From assembly GCA_004123355.1 (NCBI GenBank), contig SCHM01000007.1:372001-436000 (forward strand): a DNA stretch of 64,000 bases, in the 5' to 3' direction. Shown piece after piece: positions 11,365-22,419 of the stretch (positions are counted from its first letter, which is position 1; every line of letters begins with the position of its first letter). Source of the DNA: Amphirosellinia nigrospora (Eukaryota > Ascomycota > Sordariomycetes > Xylariales > Xylariaceae). The position numbers and the translations under genes are program-made. Below the pieces are notes generated by a model. The model made no database searches. It was given only the letters and a program-made list of their open reading frames with translations, and had not been told where the DNA came from.

Positions 11365-13200
11365 TCGTCTTGATTCGCAGCTCAGCAGTCCTTGTGTTGA
11401 GGTACTTAATGGACAACGACAGGCGAAATGAAAAAATGTAGGCAGTAGGGAATCTCAGAAAATGTGAGCCGATTTTGAGAAACTTGTTCAAGTCCGTTTT
11501 TAGCTAGATAGGACAAGTACGGAGTGATTCCGACGTGGCGTCCGATGGCTTATAGCGCCTCATAGTGTAACCGGGGTACACCATCGTTCCTCTCCTCTCT
11601 GCAATGCGCGCAGCCTGCCGGAGCATGAATCGAAGGCATAAGGGATGCCTATTAGGCGTCAGACAGCCGTTCTTCAATCTAAGGGCCGGAGCGTTGGCGG
11701 GATACGAGTGAAAATCCTTCCGAATACGGGTTCCTCTTAAGGGAGGGTGGCACGAATGGCGAGCAGCTACTGGGACATTGTTTTGAATTCTACGTATGCA
11801 GCCATCTACCTATGTAGGCGACCTGACGTTTCATCGGACATATGCACCGTATGCATGAGATGGAAGATCGCTTGCGTAGCCTGCCTATGCTCAAAGTGCT
11901 GCGGGATAAGATCCTGTTGGCGCTAGTGGACTGGACAACAGCCACAATTCTGTGATGCAACGGCGATGTATAGAGCATGCATCAACAATCCAGAAATGCT
12001 CAGATGCAGATGTGATTGTAGAGGTCTTCAAGGCTCGGGATGGGGAAGGAAGATCTGGGCGAGGAGTTCGGGATGAAAAAAAAACGATGCAACCAAGAGA
12101 ATATCAACAGCAGTGCCAATTGTCTCCCTCTCCATTCCTCTAGCCATCACACGTCTTATCCCTCCCAACACCGCAGTCATCCACGACTCGATCAAATAGT
12201 CCCATAGAAGCAGCCGTGAATATGAAGACTGCCACCATTAACAGCTAGCCGCCTTAGCTACCGCTCTCCGACTAGTAAGTGCACTATTCTACAACCTGAC
12301 AAATTAGCAGAGCTAAATTATTATTTCAAGAAAGGCTAACGGCAATATCGACATCCCTGACGCCTTCAAGCGCAGCAAAGATGAGATCGATGTTGCCGAT
12401 GCTTTTAAGCATAGTGACGGCGATATTGACATAAGATTGATATCAAAAGCAATTAGTCGTCTGAATTAGCTACAAGTAGAAGAAGGGTGCTTACAATGTT
12501 GCAAAGAAGCTTATCCGTCATTCGTTTTATTGATCATCAATATAACTCACTCACTTAACCATCCGCCGCGATAGTCACCATTGCTTAACATAACCCATCG
12601 TCCTTTTAACGCCTTGCCAGCCACGAGCATAGAGTCTATACTAGATTGAAAGCCCGGGCCGTATCAGACATTGGGGAGGCGGTTCCCTCGTGTCTCTTAA
12701 GGACAAGAGCATGGCAGAAGGGAGACTAAGGAAATAGTGAACTGTCAGGTCAGCGCTTCATCTATAATACTTCTAGCTGACTTGCATCAACTATGGCTTC
12801 TCTAGAAATACAGCTATTTATTACCTTTGCTGATTTTATCTGTTATACAAGTATTACGTACAGGCGGCGGTTGACAGACAAGTCACAGAAGTAAAGGTTA
12901 CGAAGTGAATGGCCGTAGTTAACAAAATAGATATAGTTATTATAATAATAAACCGGAAAATATCTTCATTTTCATAAATCATTGCTACCTATGATTTCAC
13001 TTCATCATTTCGTTATGTATATAACGCCCTCCTATAATATTTTCGTTCCTACTCCCTTTAAATAACTAACAACAAAGTCAGGTATAAATCGGCCCACTCT
13101 TCAACATATCCTATGTCACGATTGGCGTTTCTGGCCACTACGCAGTTGCGCTAACCCCCCAAAAGGGATGCGGAATACCAAGGTAGGGGCTTGGCTTTCT
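11365..13200. other. Intergenic, AT-rich, no supported gene
   Basis: I find no coding sequence with recognisable motifs. Base composition becomes strongly AT-rich from about 12.28 to 13.08 kb, as in decayed fungal repeats. Confidence 0.4.
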
Positions 13201-13208
13201 ATTAGTGG

Positions 13209-13740
13209 CTATATTGGGATTTGTTCGTACAGTGCCGACTCACTGTAACTTTTTATAGACTTCGCCGGCAAGCCCTCACTAATCTCGTCCGTCGGGACAT
13301 ATTCATCTGTAACGATGTACCCGCTTCCAGGAGGGCAGTGCTTGAACAGTTCCAACTTTTTCGGTCCCTCCCACTCCGTGGTGCCGGGACGCTTGTAGCA
13401 CGCCGTGTGACGTTTTGCAAACGCCTCCAGTGCATCCCAGCTCCGGCACATTCGGTGCTGCCCGAGCCCAGCGACGACCTCGGCCCGTTGGTCGGTCGCC
13501 CGCGGCGTATCGTCGGCATCACACACGATTTGGCGCCGCAGCTCGTCGAGACAATAACTGATATGATGCCACGATCGTGACTGCTTCACGCCCGGCGATG
13601 CTCCGAAAGTGATATATAGATGTTCTTAAAGCAGTAGATATTGTATATACCGTGCAGGAAATAGAGCCCCTTGGTCTAGTCCCAGGGGAACCTCTGGGCG
13701 GTCCGAAAGTCATGCCCACGAGCGTAGTCATCCGATAGTG
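13209..13740 (-). pseudogene. Second UstYa-like (DUF3328) gene, C-terminal fragment
   Basis: The minus strand reads KGLYFLHGIYNIYC then, in the next frame, HHISYCLDELRRQIVCDAD, HRMCRSWDALEAF and a C-terminal tail. This follows the DUF3328 order: first H..HC region, second H..HC region, then an (H)xCR-W-A block. Both HxxHC motifs are degraded; in each, the second histidine is tyrosine (NIYC, SYC). A stop near 13680 and a frame change near 13590 break the chain, and the N-terminal membrane segment is missing. The protein is distinct from the copy at 10.5-11.35 kb, so this is a second family member and not a recent duplicate. Confidence 0.65.
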
Positions 13741-13958
13741 CGGCGAAGGTCAGATCGTCGTTAATGCTCATCTATGCCTGGTCCTAAATTGTGTCGTTGG
13801 TTGCCAGGGCATATTCAGTTGCGTATACGTACTTTAAAGGAGGCTCAATGCTCAATGTACGGGACAGCACTCGCGGAGCGTAGCGACAACGAGAGCTGGG
13901 CGGCGTTGATCACCAGCGATATAAGCAAAAGGCTGACCACTAACACATTGAAAGGTAC

Positions 13959-14196
13959 TGAATTGGCCCAGGGTGACTGGTACCACTAGAATGGAGGTAG
14001 TCTGCGAATTACTCATCCGATTCGAGTATCAGTCACATAGCAATATATTGACGAAAATCCCAAAATTTAAAACTTCGCGCTGTGTGTTTTTTCTACAACA
14101 GTGAGATGCCGAGGGATATTTTGTGTTTTTACAAGTCCCATCCCTTAACTTATTTGCCCCCTGGGCCTAACTTACCCAGGTATTTCACTCTTCTCA
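13959..14196 (+). repeat. Dispersed repeat copy 1 (solo-LTR-like, degraded)
   Basis: Starts TGAATTGGCCCAGGGTGACTGG and can be aligned by eye with 43359-43645 and 48891-49171. This copy is shorter (about 33 bases are missing after the TCACATAG block) and more diverged at its right end, so its boundary is uncertain. Confidence 0.65.
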
Positions 14197-15476
14197 TAGT
14201 AGCTCTCATCACCCCTATACTCAGAGAGGAGAGCCTCGCGCCCCCTTGCGCTGTCGACGGATGGGGGCATTGTTGAGGTCGATTGATCTCTTTGTCGGCC
14301 TATTCATAAAAACCACACAGTCTGCTCTACTTTAGAAACTCTACCATAGAGAGAGACCAAATCGTAGCTCATTTGAGAAGGTCTGTATAGCCCCAAACCC
14401 CGAAGCCAGGAGGCAGTATAAGGGCTCAAATGCGTCGCATTCGTTCGCGGTAGCCGGCAGGGACGGGATCTGCCTATATCTAGCCATATTACAGTGACGA
14501 TCGGAGGAAAAAGGGGTTAGAACCATCGGATATAATGCTGCATGTTGGCTGCAATGCTACATGTTAGATGCAGCCGGTACTTACTCCCTCGTTCGGGAAT
14601 AGTATCAGCGAATATCTACTGTTCACATCAAAATTTTACACCCCAGGACTTAATTTAACGACGCGAGCTGGTACTATAGGCATTGCGAGGTTCCTAAACC
14701 CTGTCCATTTGCCATAGTCGACCAGGCATCCACCCTCCTTAGGCCAGAAAGGAAAGTCTGGACGCCCCTGTAGAAGGAGGCTAATACAACGCGTCAGCTT
14801 CGTTTTTAAAGACATTCAATGTATTAACATAATCTGATTGGGGCCTTTAAATATGATTAAAGACTTGCCGATTCCATTGCTTCTTCATCATTTGCATACA
14901 ACCCAAACAGTAGCAACAAGCGGCGCCATCTATCTTGTTGAATACCGACATATTTCTATGCTTTTCTTTAGACATTTTTAACATCTGAATGGCTGATACC
15001 GCCGCCGTCGCCGTCGCCATGCGCCTCAAGGCAAGGAAGAAGCTGCCACTCGTCAGCGCCCCCACGGGCCTAATTGTAATAATAGTTATAGTCGGTATCT
15101 TTTTCATATTTCCATCTAACCATTAAATAATGCTCTGCACGTTCTCAACCTCCTAGTAGAAAGAGAGACACTCGAGTTTTGTTATTTATTAAAACATCCT
15201 AGCCATATACATATTATACTTGACCCCATATAAAATCATGGGTAATCTGACCATTCCTCCAAACCCCCTACAAGCCCTTGTTACACTATAGTAATCCATC
15301 TCGAGCTAACCACCCGACATTAGGGCTGAGTCATGCAGCTACTACACTCTCTACGGTATTATAAATAAAGTAGCAACACCTAAGTACCAACTATCTATAC
15401 GAAGTACAGGCTAAGAGGCTAACAGCCTGCTTCAAAGTAATATCCTAGGGCCTGGAATACCAAAGCTAAAATACTC
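14197..15476. other. AT-rich intergenic, no supported gene
   Basis: No motif-bearing coding sequence found. A minus-strand frame at 14847-15107 has a hydrophobic start but no family resemblance I can name. Confidence 0.35.
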
Positions 15477-15974
15477 TGTAGCGCCATCCTGTCACTAAAA
15501 TGGAAAGCTTTGCCGGCGAAGCTATTCCATTTTAAATACGGTGTAAATCAAAGTGCCAAGGCACTTCGATTTAGGCACTTCGATTTAAGACAACGTATCT
15601 TACGTGGTATTCCCAGGGGGTCCCCCCTTAGACCCCCGAGTAGGGGCGCAGCCCCTAGTAATCTAAGTAGTAAATTTTCATCTACATATGTAGGTGTACT
15701 TAAGTAGTCATTTTACTGGGCGCTTCGCCCCCAGTAAATAGATATAGTGCCCGTTAGTGACCATGTTCACTGTTGCAGTACGCAAGCAACACAGTCAATT
15801 TGGGTGCGGATACGTTGTGGTTGATGCCTCGATTTAGAGTTTGAACAATCAGAGGCTTGCAGAATCCATTTAGAGTTTTAGGGGTCACCGCTTAACTTCT
15901 CAAGCTTCGCTTTCCCTCTCATACTTAAATTTACGTTGCACATACCTATTCGAGGAAAGCAAATCTTTCCAATA
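15477..15974 (+). repeat. Gypsy LTR copy (same family as the LTR at 36297)
   Basis: Begins TGTAGCGCCATCC and ends in GCAAATCTTTCCAATA. It shares with 36297-36827 the GCTTTGCCGGCGAAGCT stem, the AAATCAAAGTGCCAA block, the GTTGTGGTTGAT block and the GCTTAACTTCTCAAGCTTCG block. No internal coding part of the element follows, so it is probably a solo LTR. Confidence 0.7.
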
Positions 15975-16393
15975 AATCCGTTGTCAAATTCAAGAGCGCC
16001 AACTGGAGACGCAGCATTGCCCATTGTAACGACCATACCTTGACAACGGTTGCAATGTGTATATACAATGGAAAACCTCACCGAGTTATGGATCTCGTTA
16101 TAGAAAACCTCCTCCTATAAGTCCCCCAGTATAGACACCAAGGTTTTGGTACCAAAGTCACTGACCTGAACTTCTCCATCAACAATAACACCTCGCTTTA
16201 GATGGGTTACCTTTAGAGCCTCTATTGATCTCGAGACTTTGTAGTGAGTTGCAAGGTCACGAACTCACCCATGGTGGTACCTGCTGCTTTCCCTCTCCCA
16301 CGACCTCTACACAGAACCATCAACGGGCACTACCCAAGTTTCAACAATCCCGTCGCAAAGTTTACCAATTACACATTAATCACACCCAACACA
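15975..16393. other. Upstream of the H3 pseudogene, no supported gene
   Basis: A short minus-strand frame at 15878-16081 runs partly into the LTR and has no motif. No other coding signal. Part of this may be the former promoter of the histone H3 copy. Confidence 0.35.
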
Positions 16394-16919
16394 ATGGCTC
16401 GCACCAGCAGGCCGCCCGTATGTCCACTGGTGACAAGGGTCTCCCCGTAAGTACCTCGCCTCTACAGCCGCTCACAAACCAGCTCCATCGACCAGAGGTG
16501 TCAAGAAGTCTCGCCGTTGGAGGCCCGGTACCATCGCTCTATGTGAGATTCGTCGCTACCAGACGTCTGCTGAACTCCTCACCCATAAGCTCCCGTTCCA
16601 GCGTCTGGTCCATCATGATCCCCATTCACATTATTTTACTGCCGCCTGAGTATTGCAGTTAGGTGCTGTGTCGTGTCGTGATTACGTCTTTAGCTAGCAG
16701 CACCACACACACAACACAATATTATTGTCTAATTGTTCAATACGGGTGCTGACGAAAGTGAACAGGTCCGTGAGATTTGCCAGCGTGTCATAGCTAATCT
16801 CCAATTCCAACCTCTGGCCATCGAGGCTCTTCAGGAGTCTGCTGAGTTTTAATTACCTTGTCTCTCTCTCCGAGGACGCGAATCTATGCGCCTTCCACGT
16901 CAAGCGTGTCACCATCTAG
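16394..16919 (+). pseudogene. Histone H3 pseudogene
   Basis: The ATG at 16394 starts MART as in canonical H3. After a frameshift near 16430, the sequence reads [29 protein letters not shown], then VREICQ, ALQESAE and YLVSLSEDANLCAFHVKRVTI, the whole histone fold. An intron of about 160 bases (roughly 16609-16767) splits LPFQRL from VREI, so the copy is a genomic duplicate and not a reverse-transcribed one. It ends at TAG 16917-16919 where the canonical protein continues. The loop spacing between VREI and ALQES matches canonical H3 and lacks the insertion typical of centromeric CenH3. Many conserved residues are replaced (for example Cys at REIA). It cannot make a normal nucleosomal H3. Confidence 0.85.
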
Positions 16920-18202
16920 ACGGTTTATACACGTAACTGCATGCCGTCCCTTTCAAATGTTACAGGTGCACTTACAATCAATAGGACATGCAGCTTGCTC
17001 GTCGCCCCAATGGCGAACGAGATTAGGGCGCTTGGCTCTTGTCCCTGAAAGGGGGGGCTAGACTAGAATAGTGGAGGATGGAAACATCGTGTCATTGTGG
17101 TTAATCAGTACTTCTGGGACGGCATAAAGATTCGGATTTCACAGGGAAAGGCTAATGGCGGCATTAATCATTGACTGAGTGTAAGTCATGGGTTGTACAT
17201 CAGTGATCAAGAAAGTTAGCCCATGTCACGATCCACGCAAGGGTAGGGTGTAAACATCTGTTGTTGCACAGAGGACCAGTGAAGTCATCTCCGTGGGCTC
17301 TATGTGACTACTTGACTATATACAGAGAGTCTCTTTGTTCCGGTCAGATCCGCGTGCCTAGATCCCGGTTTCCTGGCACTTGCGGTTCTTAGTTCCTTCA
17401 AGCTGAGTGACTCAGTACAAAACTGCTGTTGGTTCCCTGCCTTGTGCTTGGTTGCGCGTCATTTCCGCCCGAGTAACAGGATTGGGTTGACGCTGCGGTT
17501 AGCAGCGTGCGCGGATGCACGGGGCTACGCAACTATGACCCAGTTATTGAGGATCTAGAGCTAAGTGTAAAGGCTTATTGGTATTAGCCAAGCAGTGTTA
17601 TAGTTAATTTACATATCGTGATTAGTTTTGTCTTCAAAGCAGTAATGTAATACCTCTTTCCCGGGCCGAGAAATGGAACTTCAGAGCAATCCATTGGCAA
17701 TAATCACTAACTGGCACACAATATTACCTGTCGTGAGGCGCTGTCCACGATGTACTGGCTGCATATAAATTAAGCAAAGTGAAACAGCTGTTCTGATATA
17801 GATGTACAACCTACTATCACACTTCTAAGACGTCTAGATAAGTACAATCTCATATTCAAGCATGTCTTATAAGTAGTGCAAAATAAAACGGAGCTATTTA
17901 GTATGAATAAAAACGTTCCTGAATGCTAAGTTCATGCTCTGTTTCCAGTGATATACTCGCCGGCTCCTGAGCGGCATAGGATATGTGTAGTACCTAGGTA
18001 GTGCAATGGATTGCTAGCAGTCAGCGCGACAGAGGCTCCATCGTTCGTTCTGGAGTCAGATAAAACTCACGGGTTATAGGACGTGCTAGTTGCCGGAAGA
18101 AATACATATGTCTCGATTGTGTATATATCATCTTTACTGGGGACTGCCATACGAGAAGCATAGTTTAATAAGTGAACCCATCAATTAAGGGTGTATTATT
18201 TT
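16920..18202. other. Intergenic, no supported gene
   Basis: No coding sequence with recognisable motifs on either strand. Composition is mixed to AT-rich, consistent with old decayed repeats. Confidence 0.4.
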
Positions 18203-18592
18203 ATTAGGAAGCCTTGCTTTCCCTCGAACAGGTATATCTTAAATAGATTCTGCAAGCCTCCGATTGGTCAAACTCTAAATCGAGGCCAACGTATTCGCAC
18301 CCAAATTGACTGTGTGGCTTGCGTACTGCAACAGTGAACATGGTCACTAACGGGCACTATATTCAAATATGAATACGAAACAGCACCTACCGGCACTACA
18401 GCACTGCCAGCACCACCAACATGACTAGAGATACGCGTTGCAAAAGGGCCGGCTAGGGCGAGGTCCAACCCTCCCGGGCGGAGCCCCTTTGGACGTGTGA
18501 ATTTACGCCGGGGTAGAGGTCTGGGGAGTAGGAGGTCTGGGAATAGGAGGTCTAGGAGGTCTTCCTGACTTAAATCAAAGTGCCAAAGCACT
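18203..18592 (-). repeat. Gypsy LTR copy, inverted and truncated
   Basis: The reverse complement contains the same blocks as the LTRs at 15477 and 36297: AAATCAAAGTGCCAAAGCACTT, the TCAGGAAGACCTCC block, GGGGCTCCGCCCGG, the GCAACGCGTATCT block and GTTCGAGGGAAAGCAA. Its start is lost at the junction with the palindromic element beginning near 18595. Confidence 0.65.
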
Positions 18593-18594
18593 TC

Positions 18595-19028
18595 TAACTA
18601 CCTCCTACGGGTACTATTCAAAACACTGCTCTTTAACGCGTACGTTATATTTAACGAACGTAATATTTAACAAACATAATAACCTAGTAGCGAAAGCATC
18701 AGCGAGGGCGGTGTTGGCGCGGGTTTGGCTAGGCTACTGTGGCTAGTGTGGCTATTGGGCGCATTTTAGCCACACTAGCTTAGCCACAATCGCGCTCAAT
18801 ACCATACACAACAGCCTATGCGTCAACCATTCCACCTACACACCCGCGCCCTCGCTGCTGCTTTCGCTACTAGGTTATTATGTTTGTTAAATATTACGTT
18901 CGTTAAATATAACGTACGCGTTAAAAAGCAATATTTTACCCGTAGGTAGCTAGAGTGTGTAGGCTAAGTACTCTGTGGTGCCATCAGGTCAACAGGGGCA
19001 GGCTGACATCAGTTTCTCTGTAGACTCC
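18595..19028. mobile_element. Palindromic foldback MITE, copy 1
   Basis: Left arm (about 18595-18765) and right arm (about 18770-18955) are long imperfect inverted repeats centred on a GGCTATTGGGCGC/TTTTAGCCACAC junction; for example CGTACGTTATATTTAACGAA pairs with its reverse complement near 18893-18918. Beyond the right arm the sequence matches the terminal part of the related element at 61.3-62.1 kb (AGTACTCTGTGG, CAACAGGGGCAGG, then GTAGACTCC). The left terminus is lost where the LTR copy abuts. No coding capacity. Confidence 0.65.
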
Positions 19029-19402
19029 AATGCTAGCGTGGTCCGGCGGGATCGAAGACGGGCAAATTGTCATTGGAAGTGTTTTGACTTTCAGGTTTTG
19101 GGTGCCGAGGAAAAAGTGGGCCAGAATAGTCGAAAGCTCCGGTGGTTTTCCGCCTTTCGGTCGCGAGCGATCCCGATCCGGGCCAGCTCACTGTGCGCCT
19201 CACATTATGAATCAACTAACTATTTACTTTCATTTCATGATTTTGAGCCCGCCGTGAAGTGTACGATACATGGTGATTTGCACAGCCTGGGCTACATTTA
19301 TGGACAATTTACATATCATGCTTTACGCCTAACGGCGTCCTGCACACTTTTTGGCACCTTCGTACGAACAATCAACATAACTCAACAACATAAAAACTCA
19401 AT
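19029..19402. other. Downstream part of the pogo-type element, no gene
   Basis: Lies between the foldback element and the stop of the transposase. No coding motif; the terminal inverted repeat of the transposon should be here but I could not pair it by eye. Confidence 0.35.
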
Positions 19403-21343
19403 TAAAACTAATCGGAATCGCTTTCACTAGATGTTTCTGCCTTGTTTTGACATGTGCGAGCATTATGTCCGGGCTCGCCGCAAATCCTACAGCACCGTTT
19501 ACCTACAACACCCTTCTTTGTACGACGACTACCCGACCGTCCTTCATCATTTATCTGCTCTTCAACAGCCTTTTCAGTCTCCCAACCCTGTCCCTGTTGT
19601 AAAGTAAGTAATCCTCCTGTCTGGATCCGTTTGTTTTTCGTACGACGACGTCGGCTTAGTTCTTGATTTGCCTGCCGAAGTTCGGCTACTTCAGTTTGGA
19701 GTAGTATGACTTGGTGCCTAGCATGCTTGTTCCTTTCGCAATTAAATCAATTGCAGTTAAAATACTTGTCGGAGAGCTATGGTCATGTCGTACGACCTTT
19801 TCCTTAATGTATTTGGCTTGCGCTTCAGCATCCTTTGCGTTATATGGCGTTTTTGGCTGCCAAATCCGAAGCCCGTGGGACGACCCTGGAGGTGTTTTTG
19901 TTGCATTTTCAGGCGCAAGTTGACAAATAATATGCTTTGGATCGTACGGGACAAGGCCAGCTCCTCTAAAACCTGCTCGAATATTCGCGTCGGCGATGGA
20001 AGCGTCGTACGCGACTAAAAATGACGCCAGAAAATCTTCCTTCCCAATATAGGTAATATGTACCCGAGCCAATTTATCAATTTCTTTACTGTACGCCCGT
20101 TTTAAAGGGCCAAAACACCCAACATCAAGAGGCTAGAGTCTATGCGATGAATGAGAAGGCATACAGAGTGCAATAATGTTGTGTTCTTTCGCGTACGACT
20201 CGAATAAAGTCGAGTGGTGACTTTCGTGGCCGTCTAGGATCAAGAGGCGGTAAAGACCCCTCGTACGATGAGCTGTATGTTCATCGAAGTGCTTAAGCCA
20301 ATCTAGACCTCTCTCGTTTGTAGTCCAACCGTTTTTTGTTACTGCAATTTTCCAGGAAGCAGGTAGACGGCTATTTTTATACCAAGACAGCAGGTGGGTT
20401 AATCCGGCTAAAATGATATATGGCGGGACAGAATAGCCGTACGACGAGACAGCGTGAATAACAGTTGCCCATTCTCGATCACCTTGTTGTACAGGTCTTG
20501 GTCTTCCGCGACGTTCGGACGACGTAACAACCATTTCGGACGACATTTTACCCATTAAAAACCCTGTTTGGTCGAAGTAGGGTTTGGACTTTTTACCCAA
20601 AACCCAATAACCCACCACCCATAAAAACCCAAGTGGGTGCCATGGGTAAAAAAAACCCATGGGTATTAAAAAACCCATGGGTATTAAAAACCCATAAAAC
20701 CAACATTGTTTAAAAAGAATATAAAGCAAAAAGAACATCATTTCTTAGATCTTAGATTAGTACAAAAGATTAGTACATTTTTTTTGCTGCTAAATTTTGT
20801 ATGCGTGGGTTTTTTTGGGTACCCATTTCCGAACCCTAGGTCAAAGTTGTAGATATCCACTTCGTGAATACCTTTAGCCTTAATTATGTTTCGTACGAGG
20901 GTAAACCACTTTCGATACTCGTCGGGATCTTCGCAGAGGACTCGCTGGTAATCAATTCGGCGATTAAAACGCGTACGAAGCTCAGGTTTTCGTCGTACGA
21001 AGTTCGAGGCCCAGTTGACGCCAACGGGTAGCGCGTCACGGTCGCGTAGCAATTAGTTAGCCATATCTTCAACATTACACAACTTAGGCGGAAATGCTCG
21101 CGCATCTAGGTCAAGTATGTATTGTACGACTGATTTCTCTTCGAATTCTAATAATTTGCATGTTGCTGGCCGTTTGTTTGGCTGCGATAGAATTCCGTTG
21201 CGGCGGGTACGAAGCGTCGAGAAAGGGACATTATAAATTTTTGCAGCGCGTCGCAGCGATGAAGATTGTCGTATAAAGCTGGTGTTACATACCATCATTG
21301 CGGTCCCGATGATTGAAGAATAATATCGTTGTTGAACTTGCAT
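19403..21343 (-). pseudogene. Pogo/Fot-type DDE transposase, disrupted
   Basis: The protein would cut and paste a Tc1-mariner superfamily element. Read leftward it has an N-terminal helix-turn-helix (SLRRAAKIYNVPFSTLRTR), a CENP-B-type half (NVEDMAN...NWASNFVRRKPELRTRF) and the DDE domain: the first Asp in YNFD near 20845, SSERRGRPRPVQQGDREW near 20510, second Asp in LILDGHESHHS near 20225, third Asp in PLDVGCFGPLKRAYS near 20120. The C-terminus has a zinc knuckle, CRICGEPGHNARTC near 19465. Lesions: TAA between the two DNA-binding halves (near 21055), a 261-bp MITE at the first catalytic Asp, and TAG at 20133-20135 just before PLDVG. The C-terminal third is otherwise intact. Confidence 0.85.
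20578..20838. mobile_element. hAT-type MITE inserted in the transposase gene
   Basis: A 261-bp insert starting TAGGGTTTGGA and ending TCCGAACCCTA (11-bp terminal inverted repeats with one mismatch). It is flanked by 8-bp duplications, GGTCGAAG at 20570-20577 and GGTCAAAG at 20839-20846, which differ by one transition. The 8-bp duplication and TAGGG-type ends fit the hAT superfamily. The interior is rich in tandem ACCCAT/AACCC units and does not code. A half copy lies at 61139-61202. Confidence 0.8.
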
Positions 21344-21747
21344 TTAGGCGAGGTTTGCGATGGCAGTGCCGGCATGCGTAGCGTCCATGGCGACGCGAGG
21401 ATAGTAGATGTTTTTGATATCAGCTTGGCAGAACAGGATAACCATGGGCATATTGCAGGAATAACTATTAAATAATCGATTTTAGTACAACGTATAACGA
21501 TAAATCAACAGGAATAAGATATTGTAATTTAGATTATACTATTAATTGCTGTACAGTTATTTAACCATTATCCATTCCATAGTTATTAGCATTGCGATGT
21601 TGTGACAAGGACCAAAAGCCAAGACCAGTGGCGTTGCCAATTAGGGTAAAAGAATTTCCTATTTTAGGGCATAAGAGACAATAGAAATTTTAATCGACAA
21701 GAAAACCTTCCTTTGACTCAGTCGTACCTCCTTCATAAAACTCAAGC
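21344..21747. other. Between transposase and RPL10 copy, no gene
   Basis: Upstream end of the pogo-type element and the junction with the RPL10 copy. AT-rich; no motif seen. Confidence 0.35.
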
Positions 21748-22419
21748 AATAGCCGTATCCCAAGTCGCGGTTCAACCGTGGTGTCCCCGACCCCAAGATC
21801 CGCATCTTCGACCTAGGCCGAAAGAAGGCGAACGTCGATGACTTCCCTCTTTGCATCCACATGGTCTCCAATAAGTAAGAACAGCTGAGCTCCGAGGCTC
21901 TTGAGGCCGCCCGTATCTGCGCCAACAAGTACCTGGTCAAGCAAGCCGGAAAGGAAGGTTTCCATCTGCGTGTTCGCGCCCACCCTTACCACGTTGTCCG
22001 CATCAACAAGATGTTGTCGTACGCTGGTGCCGATAAACTGCAAACCGATATGCGTGGTGCCTGGGGCAAGCCTAACGGCACTATCGCTCGTCTCAACATT
22101 GGCCAGATCCTCCTCAGTGTTCGCACTCGTGATTCCAGTGAGCGCACCCCTTGATATCTTGAAACGCTCCCATTAACCCAGTTTAGACCGTGCTATCGCT
22201 CTTGAGGCTGTCCGTCGATCTATGTACAAGTTCCCTGGCCGACAAAAGATCATCATCTCCAAGAACAGGGGCTTCACCCCTCTACATCGTGAGGAGTATC
22301 GCGAGGAGAAGGGCGCTGGTCGCCTGTTGGCCGACGGTGCTTACGTTCAGTTCCATCGCAACAAGGGCAAGCTTGAGAATAACCTTAAACGCCTTCCCAA
22401 TGCTTTCATCGAGACTTAG
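21748..22419 (+). pseudogene. Ribosomal protein L10 (uL16) pseudogene
   Basis: uL16 sits in the large ribosomal subunit near the peptidyl-transferase centre. The copy starts inside the protein ([20 protein letters not shown]) and follows it almost to the C-terminus: [58 protein letters not shown], then YKFPGRQKIIISKN and GAYVQFHRNKGKLE. A 48-base intron (22139-22186) splits an Asn codon and keeps the frame, so this is a genomic copy. The first 15 or so residues are missing and TAA at 21876-21878 replaces a Tyr codon of SNEYEQL. Several changes in the last exon (HREEYREEKGAGRLLAD) differ from the conserved family sequence. One in-frame stop and a missing start make it non-functional as written. 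Confidence 0.88.

Noticed and set aside
16394-16919. Centromeric H3 (CenH3) copy, tempting because a kinetochore gene copy is near
   Set aside because: The N-terminus MART and the loop length between VREI and ALQES follow canonical H3; the insertion seen in CenH3 is absent.
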